Shown: piece by piece, positions 16,249 to 24,447 of the stretch
How positions within the stretch are numbered: position 1 is the first letter of the stretch
Layout: every line of letters starts with the position of its first letter
Assembly: GCF_030818485.1 (NCBI RefSeq)
Contig: NZ_JAUTAJ010000004.1
Location: 682,001-746,000 of the forward strand
Direction: 5' to 3'
Origin: Pseudoroseomonas cervicalis
GTDB lineage: Bacteria > Pseudomonadota > Alphaproteobacteria > Acetobacterales > Acetobacteraceae
Length of the DNA: 64,000 nt
Position numbers and translations under genes: made by a program
Notes under the pieces: generated by a model
What the model saw: only the letters and a program-made list of their open reading frames with translations
Database searches by the model: none
Told to the model about the DNA's origin: nothing

Positions 16249-16590
16249 ATGTTCATCTCCCCCGCCTATGCCCAGGACGCCGCCGGTGGCGCCGCCGGTA
16301 TGGTCATGCAGCTCGCCCCGCTGATCCTGATCTTCGTGGTGTTCTACTTCCTCCTGATCCGCCCGCAGCAGAAGCGGGCCAAGGAACACCGCGTGATGCT
16401 CGGCGCGCTGAAGCGCAATGACCGCGTCGTCACCGCGGGGGGCATCCTCGGCACCGTCACCAAGGTGAAGGAGGGTTCCGAGGAGGTGGAGCTGGAGATC
16501 GCGCCGAATGTGCGCGTGACCGTGGTGCGCAGCACGATCAGCACGCTGATCAAGCCGGTCGCCGCCAATGACGTGAAGCCGGCCGCCTGA
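16249..16590 (+). CDS. yajC: Sec translocase accessory subunit YajC
   Basis: A 113-residue single-span membrane protein. After MFISPAYAQDA comes one hydrophobic helix (about 18-38, LAPLILIFVVFYFLLIRP), then the cytoplasmic RPQQKRAKEHRVML and NDRVVTAGGILGTVTKV signature of YajC, which joins SecD/SecF in the holotranslocon. The start at 16249 gives the normal family length; the frame stays open upstream without a ribosome site. Usually secD and secF follow directly; here an intrinsic terminator comes 20 bp after the stop instead, so secDF must be elsewhere or be separately transcribed. Confidence 0.93.
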   Translation: MFISPAYAQDAAGGAAGMVMQLAPLILIFVVFYFLLIRPQQKRAKEHRVMLGALKRNDRVVTAGGILGTVTKVKEGSEEVELEIAPNVRVTVVRSTISTLIKPVAANDVKPAA

Positions 16591-16610
16591 GCCGTTCCGC
16601 TCCACGGAAA

Positions 16611-16634
16611 AAGGGCCCGCGAGGGCCCTTTTTT
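16611..16634 (+). terminator. Intrinsic terminator of yajC
   Basis: Perfect 8-bp stem AAGGGCCC / GGGCCCTT with a GCGA loop followed by a run of T (16629-16634), 20 bp after the yajC stop. Confidence 0.9.
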
Positions 16635-16649
16635 GTGTCTGAAGCGGAA

Positions 16650-16766
16650 GGGTTCTTTTTGAAAAAAGAACCAAAAACTTTTTTTCAGTTGGCGTCCCGC
16701 GAATGGCCTGAGGCGGGACGCCAAACTGAAAAAGTCTTTTTGCTTCTTTTTCTTCAGAAAAAGAAG
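16650..16766. repeat. Triple-hairpin intergenic repeat, copy 1
   Basis: Three consecutive palindromes: GGTTCTTTTT with its complement (16651-16672), a 15-16 bp stem containing GGCGTCCCGC (16686-16729), and CTTCTTTTTC / GAAAAAGAAG (16743-16766), with T-runs after stems one and two. The element fills the gap between convergent yajC and the superoxide dismutase gene. A second copy with the same architecture is at 42231-42349, and the last 36 bp of the two copies are identical. It can act as a terminator in both directions and is probably one member of a genome-wide palindromic repeat family. Confidence 0.9.
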
Positions 16767-16770
16767 GTAC

Positions 16771-17409
16771 TCAGGCGCTCTGGCCGGACTTCAGCCCGCC
16801 ATTCAGCATCAGCTCCTCGACCTTCTCCCAGTTGACCAGCTTGTTCAGGAAGTTGTCGAGGTAGTTCGGACGCACATTGCGGAAGTCGAGGTAGTAGGCG
16901 TGCTCCCAGACGTCGGCGCCGAGGATCGGCGTGCCTTCGCCGGTGGAGATCGGGTTGGCGCCGTTCGGGGTCTTGGTGACCTTCAGCTTGCCGGAGGCGT
17001 CGACGATCAGCCAGGCCCAGCCCGAGCCGAACTGCGTCACGCCGGCCTGCTTGAAGGCCTCCTTGAACTGGGCCAGGCCGCCGAAATCCTCGTTGATCTT
17101 GGCGCCGATCTTGCCGGGCAGGCTGTCGCCGCCGCCATTCGGGGCCATCACCTGCCAGAACAGGATGTGGTTCCAGTGCTGGCCGGCCTGGTTCAGCACC
17201 GGCAGGCCATCGGCGCCGGCCTTGCCGGCCTCGGCCACGATCTGCTCCAGCGACTTGCCGGCCAGGCCCTTGCTCTCGATCAGGCCGTTCAGCGCGGTGA
17301 CATAGGCGTTGTGGTGCTTGCCGTGATGCAGCTCCAGCGTCTCCTGGCACATGCCGGAAGCGGCGAGGGCGGAGGCGTCGTAAGGCAGCGGCGGAAGGCT
17401 GAAGGCCAT
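16771..17409 (-). CDS. sodB: Iron superoxide dismutase
   Basis: A 212-residue cytoplasmic Fe/Mn superoxide dismutase that converts superoxide to hydrogen peroxide and oxygen. Metal ligands are visible: His28 (LELHHGKHHNAYV), His81 (GQHWNHILFW), and the DVWEHAYYLDF block with Asp166 and His170. The Phe/Trp pattern around His81 and overall length point to the iron type, though cambialistic use of Mn cannot be excluded. The start at 17409 is supported by CGGGAGA upstream. It converges on yajC across the triple-hairpin repeat and diverges from the NDUFAF6-like gene. Confidence 0.95.
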   Translation of the reverse strand: MAFSLPPLPYDASALAASGMCQETLELHHGKHHNAYVTALNGLIESKGLAGKSLEQIVAEAGKAGADGLPVLNQAGQHWNHILFWQVMAPNGGGDSLPGKIGAKINEDFGGLAQFKEAFKQAGVTQFGSGWAWLIVDASGKLKVTKTPNGANPISTGEGTPILGADVWEHAYYLDFRNVRPNYLDNFLNKLVNWEKVEELMLNGGLKSGQSA

Positions 17410-17570
17410 GGTGGCTGTTCTCCCGATGAAAGTCCGAATCGGACGGGGCAATTGCTCGAAGCAACGCGCGGAACGGCGCGGCACCGGCCAAGAGCTAGGC
17501 GTGCCCCCGGAGAGCGTCAAGCAAGGGCGAAAGGGCTTGCCCGGCACGGATTGGTGTTCATAACCCGCCC

Positions 17571-18413
17571 ATGCCCGACCCCGCCGCGCTCTCCCCGCTC
17601 GCCGCCCTGGCCCGGCGGCACGATCCGGACCGCTTTCTCTGCGCGCTCTTCGCGCCGCCGGAGCGGCGGGAGACGCTGTTCCTGCTGATCGCCTTCAACC
17701 ACGAGCTGGCGCGCGCGCGGGAAGCCGCCAGCAACGCCATGACCGCGCTGATCCGCCTGCAATGGTGGCGCGACGCGGTGGCGGAGGCCGGCACCGGGGC
17801 CCCGCCGCGCCGGCACGAGGTGGCCGCCCCCCTGGCGGAGGCGCTGCGCCAGGGCCATCTCTCGGCCGAGGATCTGCACGCCATGATCGATGCGCGCGAG
17901 GCGGAGACGGAGGAGGACATCCCGACCGACTCCGCCCATCTGGCCTATCTGCGCGGCACGGCGGGCGGCTTCGCGGTGGCGGCGGGCCGGGCGCTGGGTG
18001 CGCCGGCCGCTTCTCTGCCCGGGCTGCAGGCGCTGGGCGCCGGCTATGGCATGGCGGGGGTGCTGCGCAGCATCCCGCAGCAATCCTTGCAGGGCCGCTC
18101 CCTGCTGCCGGCCGAGACGCTGGCGCGGCACGGGCTGACGCCGGCCGACATGGCGCGCGACCCGCGCCAGAGCGGCGCCGCCGAGGCGGTGGCCGAGCTG
18201 GCGCGCCAGGGCCAGGCGCTGCTGGCCGAGGGCCGGGCGCGGCTCGGCCCTCTGCCGCGCGGGGCGGTGGCGGCGGCGCTGCCGGCGCGGCTGGCGGCGC
18301 GCGACCTGAAGGCGCTGGCGCTGGGCGGCTATGACCCGACCCGGCCGCCGGCGCCGCGCGGGCTGGGCGACCGGCTTTCCGTCGCTTGGGCGGGCCTGGC
18401 GGGGCGGCCCTGA
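17571..18413 (+). CDS. Squalene/phytoene synthase-fold protein, NDUFAF6-like
   Basis: A 280-residue protein of the squalene/phytoene synthase superfamily. The segment FNHELARAREAASNAM, IRLQWWRDAV near 42-66 is typical of the NDUFAF6 (complex I assembly) branch. The first Asp-rich motif of true prenyl-diphosphate condensing enzymes is replaced (no DxxxD there), so catalysis of squalene or phytoene synthesis is unlikely. No carotenoid or hopanoid genes are nearby. Role inferred: assembly factor for respiratory complex I. It diverges from sodB. Confidence 0.75.
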   Translation: MPDPAALSPLAALARRHDPDRFLCALFAPPERRETLFLLIAFNHELARAREAASNAMTALIRLQWWRDAVAEAGTGAPPRRHEVAAPLAEALRQGHLSAEDLHAMIDAREAETEEDIPTDSAHLAYLRGTAGGFAVAAGRALGAPAASLPGLQALGAGYGMAGVLRSIPQQSLQGRSLLPAETLARHGLTPADMARDPRQSGAAEAVAELARQGQALLAEGRARLGPLPRGAVAAALPARLAARDLKALALGGYDPTRPPAPRGLGDRLSVAWAGLAGRP

Positions 18414-18436
18414 CCCTGGCGGAGATCATCACCCGT

Positions 18437-18446
18437 ACCGATCGGT
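18437..18446. promoter_or_regulatory. Palindrome ACCGATCGGT upstream of secreted peptide gene
   Basis: A perfect 10-bp palindrome about 95 bp upstream of the small secreted-protein gene at 18541, in the only clearly AT-richer part of this gap. It may be an operator. Confidence 0.3.
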
Positions 18447-18540
18447 AACATCGGCTAAACGAATTTCTCTTGGATGGGTCGCGGGACTATCTCTGCGTCA
18501 ACGGCGGGGGACACCCCGCCACCCCAACCCGAGAAACAGG

Positions 18541-18876
18541 ATGACCCCGATGTTCTCCTCCAACAGCTTCCGCGCCCTGACCCTCGCCGCCGGCCTGGCC
18601 GTGGCGCTCCCCGGCCTGGCCCTGGCCCGCGACCTGGCCGAGAATGCCAATAACGGTTCGACCAGCGCCCCGGGCGCCTATGCGATGCAGGTGACCCAGT
18701 CGCGTGAGGTGGCCGGCATCCCCGACGCGGTCGGCAACTCGGCCGAGGCCGATGGCAACCCGCTGGCCGCCCGCGTCTCCACCACCGTGCGGCATGAGGC
18801 GCTGCACGGCGCCCGCCCGGTGGGCAACTCGGCCAACGCCTTTGGCGGCTTCGGCACGGGCCCGGTGGGCGGCTGA
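18541..18876 (+). CDS. Hypothetical secreted small protein
   Basis: A 111-residue protein with a clear signal peptide (hydrophobic 9-26, cleavage after LALA). The mature part is small, polar and Gly/Ala/Asn-rich and contains a repeated VGNSA element (AVGNSAEADG and PVGNSANAFGG). No family is recognised. The gene stands alone, with a promoter-like AT-rich stretch and palindrome upstream and a strong intrinsic terminator 130 bp downstream, so it is probably a real monocistronic unit encoding an exported protein. Confidence 0.65.
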   Translation: MTPMFSSNSFRALTLAAGLAVALPGLALARDLAENANNGSTSAPGAYAMQVTQSREVAGIPDAVGNSAEADGNPLAARVSTTVRHEALHGARPVGNSANAFGGFGTGPVGG

Positions 18877-19008
18877 AGCCAGGGTGGCTGATGCCGGGGC
18901 CCGCTGAGGCCCCGGTGCCCCGGCCACCGGCAGGATTGCAGCCGGGCGCCGGTACGGCCCTTCACCCCCGGGCCGCCCCGCACTCCCCCCAGAGCGCCCG
19001 CTGCGACA

Positions 19009-19039
19009 AGGGCCAGCCGTCCCCCGGCTGGCCCTTTTT
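19009..19039. terminator. Intrinsic terminator between convergent genes
   Basis: Perfect 11-bp stem AGGGCCAGCCG / CGGCTGGCCCT with a short C-rich loop and TTTTT on the plus side, between the secreted-protein gene and the lrp-type gene. Confidence 0.88.
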
Positions 19040-19054
19040 CGTGTCCGCCCGGCC

Positions 19055-19537
19055 TCAGGCCGGTTCGGGCAGCCGCGCCGGGTCGGCGCCGCGCACCACG
19101 GTGCGGATGGCGAAGGCCGATTGGATGCGCGCCACCCCCGGCATGCGGGAGAGCTGCTCCTTGTGAATGCGCTCGTAATCGGCGGCGTCGCGCGCCTCGA
19201 CCCGCAGCTGGTAATCGGCATTGCCGGTCATCAGGTAGCATTCGCAGACCTCGGGGCATTGCCGCACCGCCGCCTCGAAGCGGTTGAAGGCGTCCTCGGT
19301 CTGCTTCTCCAGCGTGATCTGCACGATGACGGTGGTGCGCCCCTGCGGCGCCGGATCCTCGATGATGGCGGTGTAGCCGCGGATGACGCCGCCCGCCTCC
19401 AGCAGCCGCAGCCTTCGCAGGCAGGCGGAGGGGGAGAGGCCGATGGCCGCGGCCAGCGCCGCATTGCTCATCCGCCCATCGGCGCGCAGCAGGCGGAGCA
19501 GCTTCCGGTCCAGATGGTCGAGCACGGGCGGTTGCAT
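19055..19537 (-). CDS. Lrp/AsnC family regulator, probably of dadA
   Basis: A 160-residue Lrp/AsnC regulator: N-terminal helix-turn-helix ([20 protein letters not shown], then [19 protein letters not shown]) and a C-terminal RAM/AsnC ligand domain with [17 protein letters not shown] near 103-119. It is transcribed away from dadA across a 160-bp gap, the usual arrangement of DadR or similar regulators that sense alanine or other amino acids and control D-amino acid dehydrogenase. The start at 19537 gives the standard family length. A GATTC-GCA-GAATC palindrome lies directly upstream. Confidence 0.9.
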   Translation of the reverse strand: MQPPVLDHLDRKLLRLLRADGRMSNAALAAAIGLSPSACLRRLRLLEAGGVIRGYTAIIEDPAPQGRTTVIVQITLEKQTEDAFNRFEAAVRQCPEVCECYLMTGNADYQLRVEARDAADYERIHKEQLSRMPGVARIQSAFAIRTVVRGADPARLPEPA

Positions 19538-19538
19538 G

Positions 19539-19566
19539 ATCTTCGACGGATTCGCAGAATCTTCGA
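19539..19566. promoter_or_regulatory. Operator-like palindrome and direct repeats between lrp-type gene and dadA
   Basis: GATTC-GCA-GAATC (19549-19561) is a 13-bp palindrome, flanked by two direct copies of ATCTTCGA starting 20 bp apart (19539 and 19559). It lies 12-24 bp upstream of the regulator start, a typical site for Lrp/AsnC autoregulation. Confidence 0.5.
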
Positions 19567-19697
19567 GGCGATACCGCCGAATTGGCACGGTGTTGCGCCG
19601 ATCGCAAGCACCTGCCGTGGAATCCGGCCTAGGATACGCTTTCGACACCAACCCATGCCCTGATCGCGTCGGGTGGTGTGGCGGGAGCGTGGAAGCA

Positions 19698-20954
19698 ATG
19701 AAGGTCCTGATCCTCGGTGCCGGCGTGGTCGGCGTCACCTCGGCCTATTACCTCGCCCGGGCGGGGCATGAGGTGGTGGTGGTGGACCGCCAGACCGGCG
19801 CGGGGCTGGAGACCAGCTTCGCCAATGCCGGCCAGGTCTCCTTCGGCTATTCCTCGCCCTGGGCCGGGCCCGGCATCCCGCTCAAGGCCATCAAATGGAT
19901 GTTCCAGCAGAACAGCCCGCTGGTGATCCGCCCGCGGATGGACCCGCTTCAGTGGTCCTGGCTGCTGCAGATGCTGAGGAACTGCACCGAGGCCGCCTAC
20001 CGCACCAACAAGTCGCGCATGGTGCGGGTCGCCGATTACAGCCGCAGCGCCCTGGCCGATCTCCGCGCCGAGACCGGCATCGAATACGACCAGCGCGAGC
20101 GCGGCACGCTGCAGCTCTTCCGCACCCAGGCGCAGCTCGACCATGTCGGCGACGATCTGCGCGTGCTGCGGCAATACGAGGTGCCCTTCGAGGTGCTGGA
20201 CCGCGCCGGCTGCGTGGCGCGCGAGCCGGCGCTGGCCCGGGTGCAGGAGAAATTCGTCGGCGGCCTGTACCTGCCGCAGGACGAGACCGGCGACGCGCAT
20301 CTCTTCACCCAGCGCCTGGCGGCGATCTGCGAGGGGCTCGGCGTCACCTTCCGCTACGGCACCACCATCGAGGGGCTGCAGACCGAGGGCGGCGCCATTT
20401 CCGGCGTGCGCACCGGCGAGGGCGTGCTGACGGCGGATCGCTATCTGCTGGCGCTGGGCAGCTATTCGCCGCAGCTGCTGGCGCCGCTCGGCTTGTCCAT
20501 CCCGGTCTATCCGGTGAAGGGCTATTCGCTGACCATGCCGGTGGTGGATGACGCCGCCGCCCCGTCCTCCACCGTGATGGACGAGACCTACAAGATCGCC
20601 ATCACCCGGCTTGGCGACCGCATCCGCGTCGGCGGCACGGCGGAGATCGCCGGCTACGATTTGCGGCTGCATGAGGAGCGGCGCCGCACCCTGCTGCATT
20701 CGGTGCAGGATCTCTACCCGCAGGGCGGCGATCCGGAGCGCGCCATCTTCTGGTGCGGGCTGCGGCCGATGACGCCGGATGGCACGCCGATCATCGGCGG
20801 CACGAAATACCCGAACCTGTTCCTCAACACCGGCCATGGCACGCTGGGCTGGACCATGTCCTGCGGCAGCGGGCGCCTGGCGGCCGACCTGGTCGCGGGC
20901 AACCGGCCGAACATCCAGCATGAGGATCTGGCCATGGCGCGCTACGCCGCCTGA
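19698..20954 (+). CDS. dadA: D-amino acid dehydrogenase small subunit
   Basis: A 418-residue FAD oxidoreductase of the DadA/DAO family. The dinucleotide motif [20 protein letters not shown] is at the N-terminus (7-26), the family segment [20 protein letters not shown] at about 36-55, and the C-terminal [19 protein letters not shown] block binds FAD. It oxidises D-alanine and other D-amino acids to keto acids and ammonia, passing electrons to the respiratory chain. GGAAG precedes the Met at 19698. An alanine racemase is not adjacent. Regulation by the divergent Lrp-type protein is likely. Confidence 0.94.
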   Translation: MKVLILGAGVVGVTSAYYLARAGHEVVVVDRQTGAGLETSFANAGQVSFGYSSPWAGPGIPLKAIKWMFQQNSPLVIRPRMDPLQWSWLLQMLRNCTEAAYRTNKSRMVRVADYSRSALADLRAETGIEYDQRERGTLQLFRTQAQLDHVGDDLRVLRQYEVPFEVLDRAGCVAREPALARVQEKFVGGLYLPQDETGDAHLFTQRLAAICEGLGVTFRYGTTIEGLQTEGGAISGVRTGEGVLTADRYLLALGSYSPQLLAPLGLSIPVYPVKGYSLTMPVVDDAAAPSSTVMDETYKIAITRLGDRIRVGGTAEIAGYDLRLHEERRRTLLHSVQDLYPQGGDPERAIFWCGLRPMTPDGTPIIGGTKYPNLFLNTGHGTLGWTMSCGSGRLAADLVAGNRPNIQHEDLAMARYAA

Positions 20955-20977
20955 GCCACTCCGGTGGGGCGGGGCGC

Positions 20978-22687
20978 TCAGCCCCGCCGCATCGCCCGCA
21001 GCAGCACCAGCACCGGCACCAGCCCGACCGCCACGATCAGCAGCGCGGCGGTGGAGGCCTCGGCCAGCCGCTCGTCGGAGGCGAGGTTGTGCACCCTGAC
21101 GGCCAGCGTATCGAGGTCGAAGGGCCGCACGATCAGCGTCGCCGGCAGCTCCTTCATGGTGTCGACGAAGATCAGCACCGCCGCCGTCAGCAGCGCGCCG
21201 CGCGCCAGCGGCGCCTCCACCCGCGCGATGGCCTGGCCGGGGCCGCAGCCCAGCACCCGCGCCGCCTGGAACAGCGAGGGGCGCAGCCGCGCCAGCCCCG
21301 ATTCCACCGCGCCCTGGCCCACCGCCAGGAAGCGCACCAGATAGGCGAAGACCAGCGCCACCATGGTGCCGGAGAGCAGCAGGCCGGAGGACATCCCGAA
21401 CCGCGCCCGCAGCCAGGCATCCAGCGCATTGTCCAGCAGGCCGAAGGGCACCAGCGTGCCCACCGCGATGACCGAGCCCGGCACCGCATAGCCCAGCCCC
21501 GCCAGCCGGTTGGCGAGCCGCGACCAGGGCGTCGGATAGAGCCGCACCCCCCAGCCCAGCAGCGCCGCCAGCGCCACGCCGAGCAGCGCGGTGGTGCCCG
21601 CCAGCAACAGGGAATTGCGCGCGAAGGGCAGGAAATTGGCCGGGTCCATGGCGTCGCCACGATCCAGCATCAGATGCAGCAGCCCGCCGGCCGGGATGAC
21701 GAAGCCCACCAGCACCGGCAGGGCGCAGAACAGCATCGCCGCCCAGCCCTTCCAGCCGGAGAGCGGGGTCGGCCGCAGCGGCGCCTGGCGGGTGCCGGTG
21801 GCATGGTAGCGGCGGCCGCCGCGCGAGGCGTGCTCGGCCACCACCAGCAGCGCCACCAGCCCCATCAGGCAGGCGGCGAGCTGGCTGGCCGCCTGCCGGT
21901 CGCCCAGCCCGAACCAGGTCTCGTAGATGCCGGTGGTGAAGGTGCGCACGGCGAAATAGTCGACGGTGCCGAAATCGGCCAGCGTCTCCATCAGCACCAG
22001 CCCGATGCCGGCGGCCAGCGCCGGCCGCGCCAGCGGCAGCGCCACACGGAAGAAGCTCTGCCGCAGCGACAGGCCCAGGGTGCGGGAGGCCTCGATCAGG
22101 CAGGAACTCTGCTGCAGGAAGGCGGCGCGGCAGAGCAGGTAGACATAAGGGTAGAGCACCGCCGCCAGCATCAGCGCGGCGCCGGGCAGGGAGCGGATCT
22201 CGGGGAACCAGTACTGCCCCCAGCGCAGCCCGGTCAGGTCGCGGATGCCGCTCTGCACCGGCCCCGCCGCATCCAGCAGCCAGGTGTAGAGATAGCCGCA
22301 GACATAGGCCGGCATGGCCATGGGCAGCAGCAGCGCCGCCTCCAGCAGCCGGCGCCCGGGAAAGCGGCAGGCGGTGACCAGCCAGGCGCAGCCGATGCCG
22401 GTGACGCCGGCCATCAGCGCCACCAGCGCGCCGAGCTGCAGCGAATTGCCCAGATAGGGCAGCAGATTGGTGCGCAGGATGTGGTGCCAGACCGCGCCGG
22501 TGCCGCTGCCGGTCCAGAGCGGGGCGGCGGCATTGGCCAGCACCGCCAGCACCGGCAGAGCCACCAGCAGCGCCACCAGCCAGCCGGCCCGCGCCCAGAG
22601 CGGCACGCGCCGCCGCGCCGGGGCCGGCAGGGCAGGGGCGGGGGCGGACAGGGGGGCGGGTGGGGTGGTGATGCTGGTGCCGGACAC
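20978..22687 (-). CDS. Ferric-iron type ABC transporter permease (FbpB/FutB-like)
   Basis: A 569-residue permease built of two tandem BPD_transp_1 domains and about 12 membrane spans after a Pro/Ala-rich cytoplasmic start. Both coupling loops are present: ASRTLGLSLRQSFFRVALP with METLADFGTVDYF in the first half, and AARVLGCGPGQAIARVEAP with DTMKELPATLIVRPFD in the second. These are the marks of Fe(III)-uptake permeases. No substrate-binding protein or ATPase gene is adjacent, so partners are elsewhere. It lies downstream of a flavin reductase gene on the same strand. Confidence 0.88.
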   Translation of the reverse strand: MSGTSITTPPAPLSAPAPALPAPARRRVPLWARAGWLVALLVALPVLAVLANAAAPLWTGSGTGAVWHHILRTNLLPYLGNSLQLGALVALMAGVTGIGCAWLVTACRFPGRRLLEAALLLPMAMPAYVCGYLYTWLLDAAGPVQSGIRDLTGLRWGQYWFPEIRSLPGAALMLAAVLYPYVYLLCRAAFLQQSSCLIEASRTLGLSLRQSFFRVALPLARPALAAGIGLVLMETLADFGTVDYFAVRTFTTGIYETWFGLGDRQAASQLAACLMGLVALLVVAEHASRGGRRYHATGTRQAPLRPTPLSGWKGWAAMLFCALPVLVGFVIPAGGLLHLMLDRGDAMDPANFLPFARNSLLLAGTTALLGVALAALLGWGVRLYPTPWSRLANRLAGLGYAVPGSVIAVGTLVPFGLLDNALDAWLRARFGMSSGLLLSGTMVALVFAYLVRFLAVGQGAVESGLARLRPSLFQAARVLGCGPGQAIARVEAPLARGALLTAAVLIFVDTMKELPATLIVRPFDLDTLAVRVHNLASDERLAEASTAALLIVAVGLVPVLVLLRAMRRG

Positions 22688-22792
22688 GCGGATGCAAACG
22701 CCTCTCAGCCGCGCCTAGCACGCGGGCCGGGCGCGGGGAAGCATCGGCGGTGGCGCGACCCGCCCGGCGGGCGCGCCGCTGGCGGGCGGCTG

Positions 22793-23443
22793 CTACTTCT
22801 TCTCCGCCTTGCGCGCCTCCCACTGGGCGCGGCTGGTGCGCGGGATGTCGATGCGGTCGGTGGTGCGGGTGTACCAGCCGCGCCCATGCATGCGGCCGAT
22901 CAGGTTCAGCTTCGGCGTGTCGATGTAGTATTTGGCGGCGTCCAGCACGCCCTCATCCTGCACATGCATGGCCAGCACCCGGCCCAGCACCAGCGTGTGC
23001 ACGCCGACCGGCACCAGCTGGAAGGTCTCGCATTCCATCGCCACCGGCGCGGCGGCGATGCGCGGCGGCTTCACATGCAGGCTCGGCGCCCGCTCCAGCC
23101 CCACCTCGGCCAGCTCGTCGGTCTCGGGGGCGAAATCGGTGGCGGTGTCGCTCATCGCCTGGCCCAGGGCCTCGTTCACCAGGCAGACCACGAACTGGCC
23201 GGTGGCGCGGATATTGGCCAGCGTGTCCTTCACCGGCGCCTCCACCCCCTCCGGCCGCGGGCCGCAGGAGAAGCCGATCACCGGCGGCGTGTCGCCGAAG
23301 GCGTTGAAGAAGGAGAAGGGCGCGGCATTCACCACGCCGCCCGCATCCTGCGACACGACCCAGGCGATGGGGCGCGGCACCACGGTGGAGACCAGCAGCT
23401 TGTAGGCCTCGCGGGTCGGGATGGTCTGGAAGTCGAAGAGCAT
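22793..23443 (-). CDS. Flavin reductase family protein
   Basis: A 216-residue FMN-binding split-barrel protein of the flavin reductase-like family. The N-terminal STVVPRPIAWVVSQDAGG and NAAPFSFFNAFGDTPPVIGF blocks, with PKDTLANIRATGQFVVCLV-type sequence after them, are typical. Such proteins reduce flavin for a partner monooxygenase or act on quinone/ferric substrates. It lies 28 bp after a 2-hydroxyacid dehydrogenase and before an iron permease; co-transcription could mean ferric reduction for uptake, but this is speculation. The Met at 23443 starts the conserved domain. Confidence 0.85.
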   Translation of the reverse strand: MLFDFQTIPTREAYKLLVSTVVPRPIAWVVSQDAGGVVNAAPFSFFNAFGDTPPVIGFSCGPRPEGVEAPVKDTLANIRATGQFVVCLVNEALGQAMSDTATDFAPETDELAEVGLERAPSLHVKPPRIAAAPVAMECETFQLVPVGVHTLVLGRVLAMHVQDEGVLDAAKYYIDTPKLNLIGRMHGRGWYTRTTDRIDIPRTSRAQWEARKAEKK

Positions 23444-23471
23444 GCGGTGGTCCTGGGAGGGAGGAAAGGGA

Positions 23472-24443
23472 TCAGCCGGCGGGGTGGGGCGGCGCCTCGC
23501 CGCGCAGCAGCACCGCGTCCAGATTGTCGAGGCAGCGGAAGCCCATGGCATCCCGCGTCTCCACCGTGGCGCTGCCCAGATGCGGCAGCAGCACGGTGTT
23601 GGGGGCGGTGTGGTAGCCCTCGAAGATGCGCGGCTCGCCCTCGAAGACGTCGAGGCCGGCGGCGCGCAGATGCCCCGATTGCAGCGCGGCGCAGAGCGCC
23701 GCGTCATCCACCGTGGTGCCGCGCCCGGTGTTGACGACGATGGCGCCGCGCTTCAGCTGCGCGATGCGGCCGGCATTCAGCCAGTGCCGCGTGGCGGCCC
23801 CGCCGGGGATGTGCATCGACAGCACGTCGATGGCGCCGAGGAAGCCCTCATCGCTGTCATGGTAGATCGCGCCCTGCTCCTCCCCGGGCGAGAGGCGCTT
23901 GCGGTTGCGGTAATGGATCTCCATGCCGAAGCCGCGCGCCATCTGCGCCAGCGCCTGGCCGATCCGCCCCATGCCGAGGATGCCCAGGCGCTTGCCCTCC
24001 AGCGTCACCCCCATCAGCTGGGTCGGCGCCCAGCCGGTCCATTGCCGGGCGCGCACCATGCGCTCCGCCTCGCCGCCGCGTCGCGCCGCGGTCAGGATCA
24101 GCAGGAAGGCGATCTCGGCCGTCGCCACGCTCAGCACATCCGGCGTGTTGGTCACCACGATGCCGCGCGCCTTCGCCGCGCCCAGGTCGATATGGTCGGT
24201 GCCGACGCTGAAGGTGGCGATGATGCGCACGCTCTCCGGCAGCTCGGCGATGGTGGCGGCGCCCATGGCGTCGCCGGCGGCGCAGAAAATGCCCTGGGCG
24301 CCGGCCTGGCGGGCGGCGGCGGTGATGGCCGCGCCCTCCATCGCCGTATCGGCCGGGTTGGGGATGGTGACGTAGTCGCGCCGGGCGCGCGCCTCCACCG
24401 CATCCGGGAAGCGGCGGGTCATCAGCAGGACGGGCTTGGTCAT
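23472..24443 (-). CDS. D-2-hydroxyacid dehydrogenase (glyoxylate/hydroxypyruvate reductase type)
   Basis: A 323-residue NAD(P)-dependent 2-hydroxyacid dehydrogenase. The nucleotide motif GILGMGRIGQALAQMARGFG is near 155-174, followed by the catalytic Arg in NTGRGTTVDD, Glu in VFEGEP and His in LPHLGSATVETRDAMG. The sequence around the coenzyme motif (HYRNRKR) suggests NADP preference. Family members reduce glyoxylate, hydroxypyruvate or branched 2-oxoacids. It follows a second paralogous dehydrogenase by only 4 bp, so the two were probably duplicated and are co-expressed. Confidence 0.9.
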   Translation of the reverse strand: MTKPVLLMTRRFPDAVEARARRDYVTIPNPADTAMEGAAITAAARQAGAQGIFCAAGDAMGAATIAELPESVRIIATFSVGTDHIDLGAAKARGIVVTNTPDVLSVATAEIAFLLILTAARRGGEAERMVRARQWTGWAPTQLMGVTLEGKRLGILGMGRIGQALAQMARGFGMEIHYRNRKRLSPGEEQGAIYHDSDEGFLGAIDVLSMHIPGGAATRHWLNAGRIAQLKRGAIVVNTGRGTTVDDAALCAALQSGHLRAAGLDVFEGEPRIFEGYHTAPNTVLLPHLGSATVETRDAMGFRCLDNLDAVLLRGEAPPHPAG

Positions 24444-24447
24444 GCGC

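Noticed and set aside
19629..22823. 1064-codon open frame on the minus strand
   Set aside because: It is out of frame with the real iron permease and antisense to dadA; the sequence is Gly/Ala/Arg-rich and has no domain motif.
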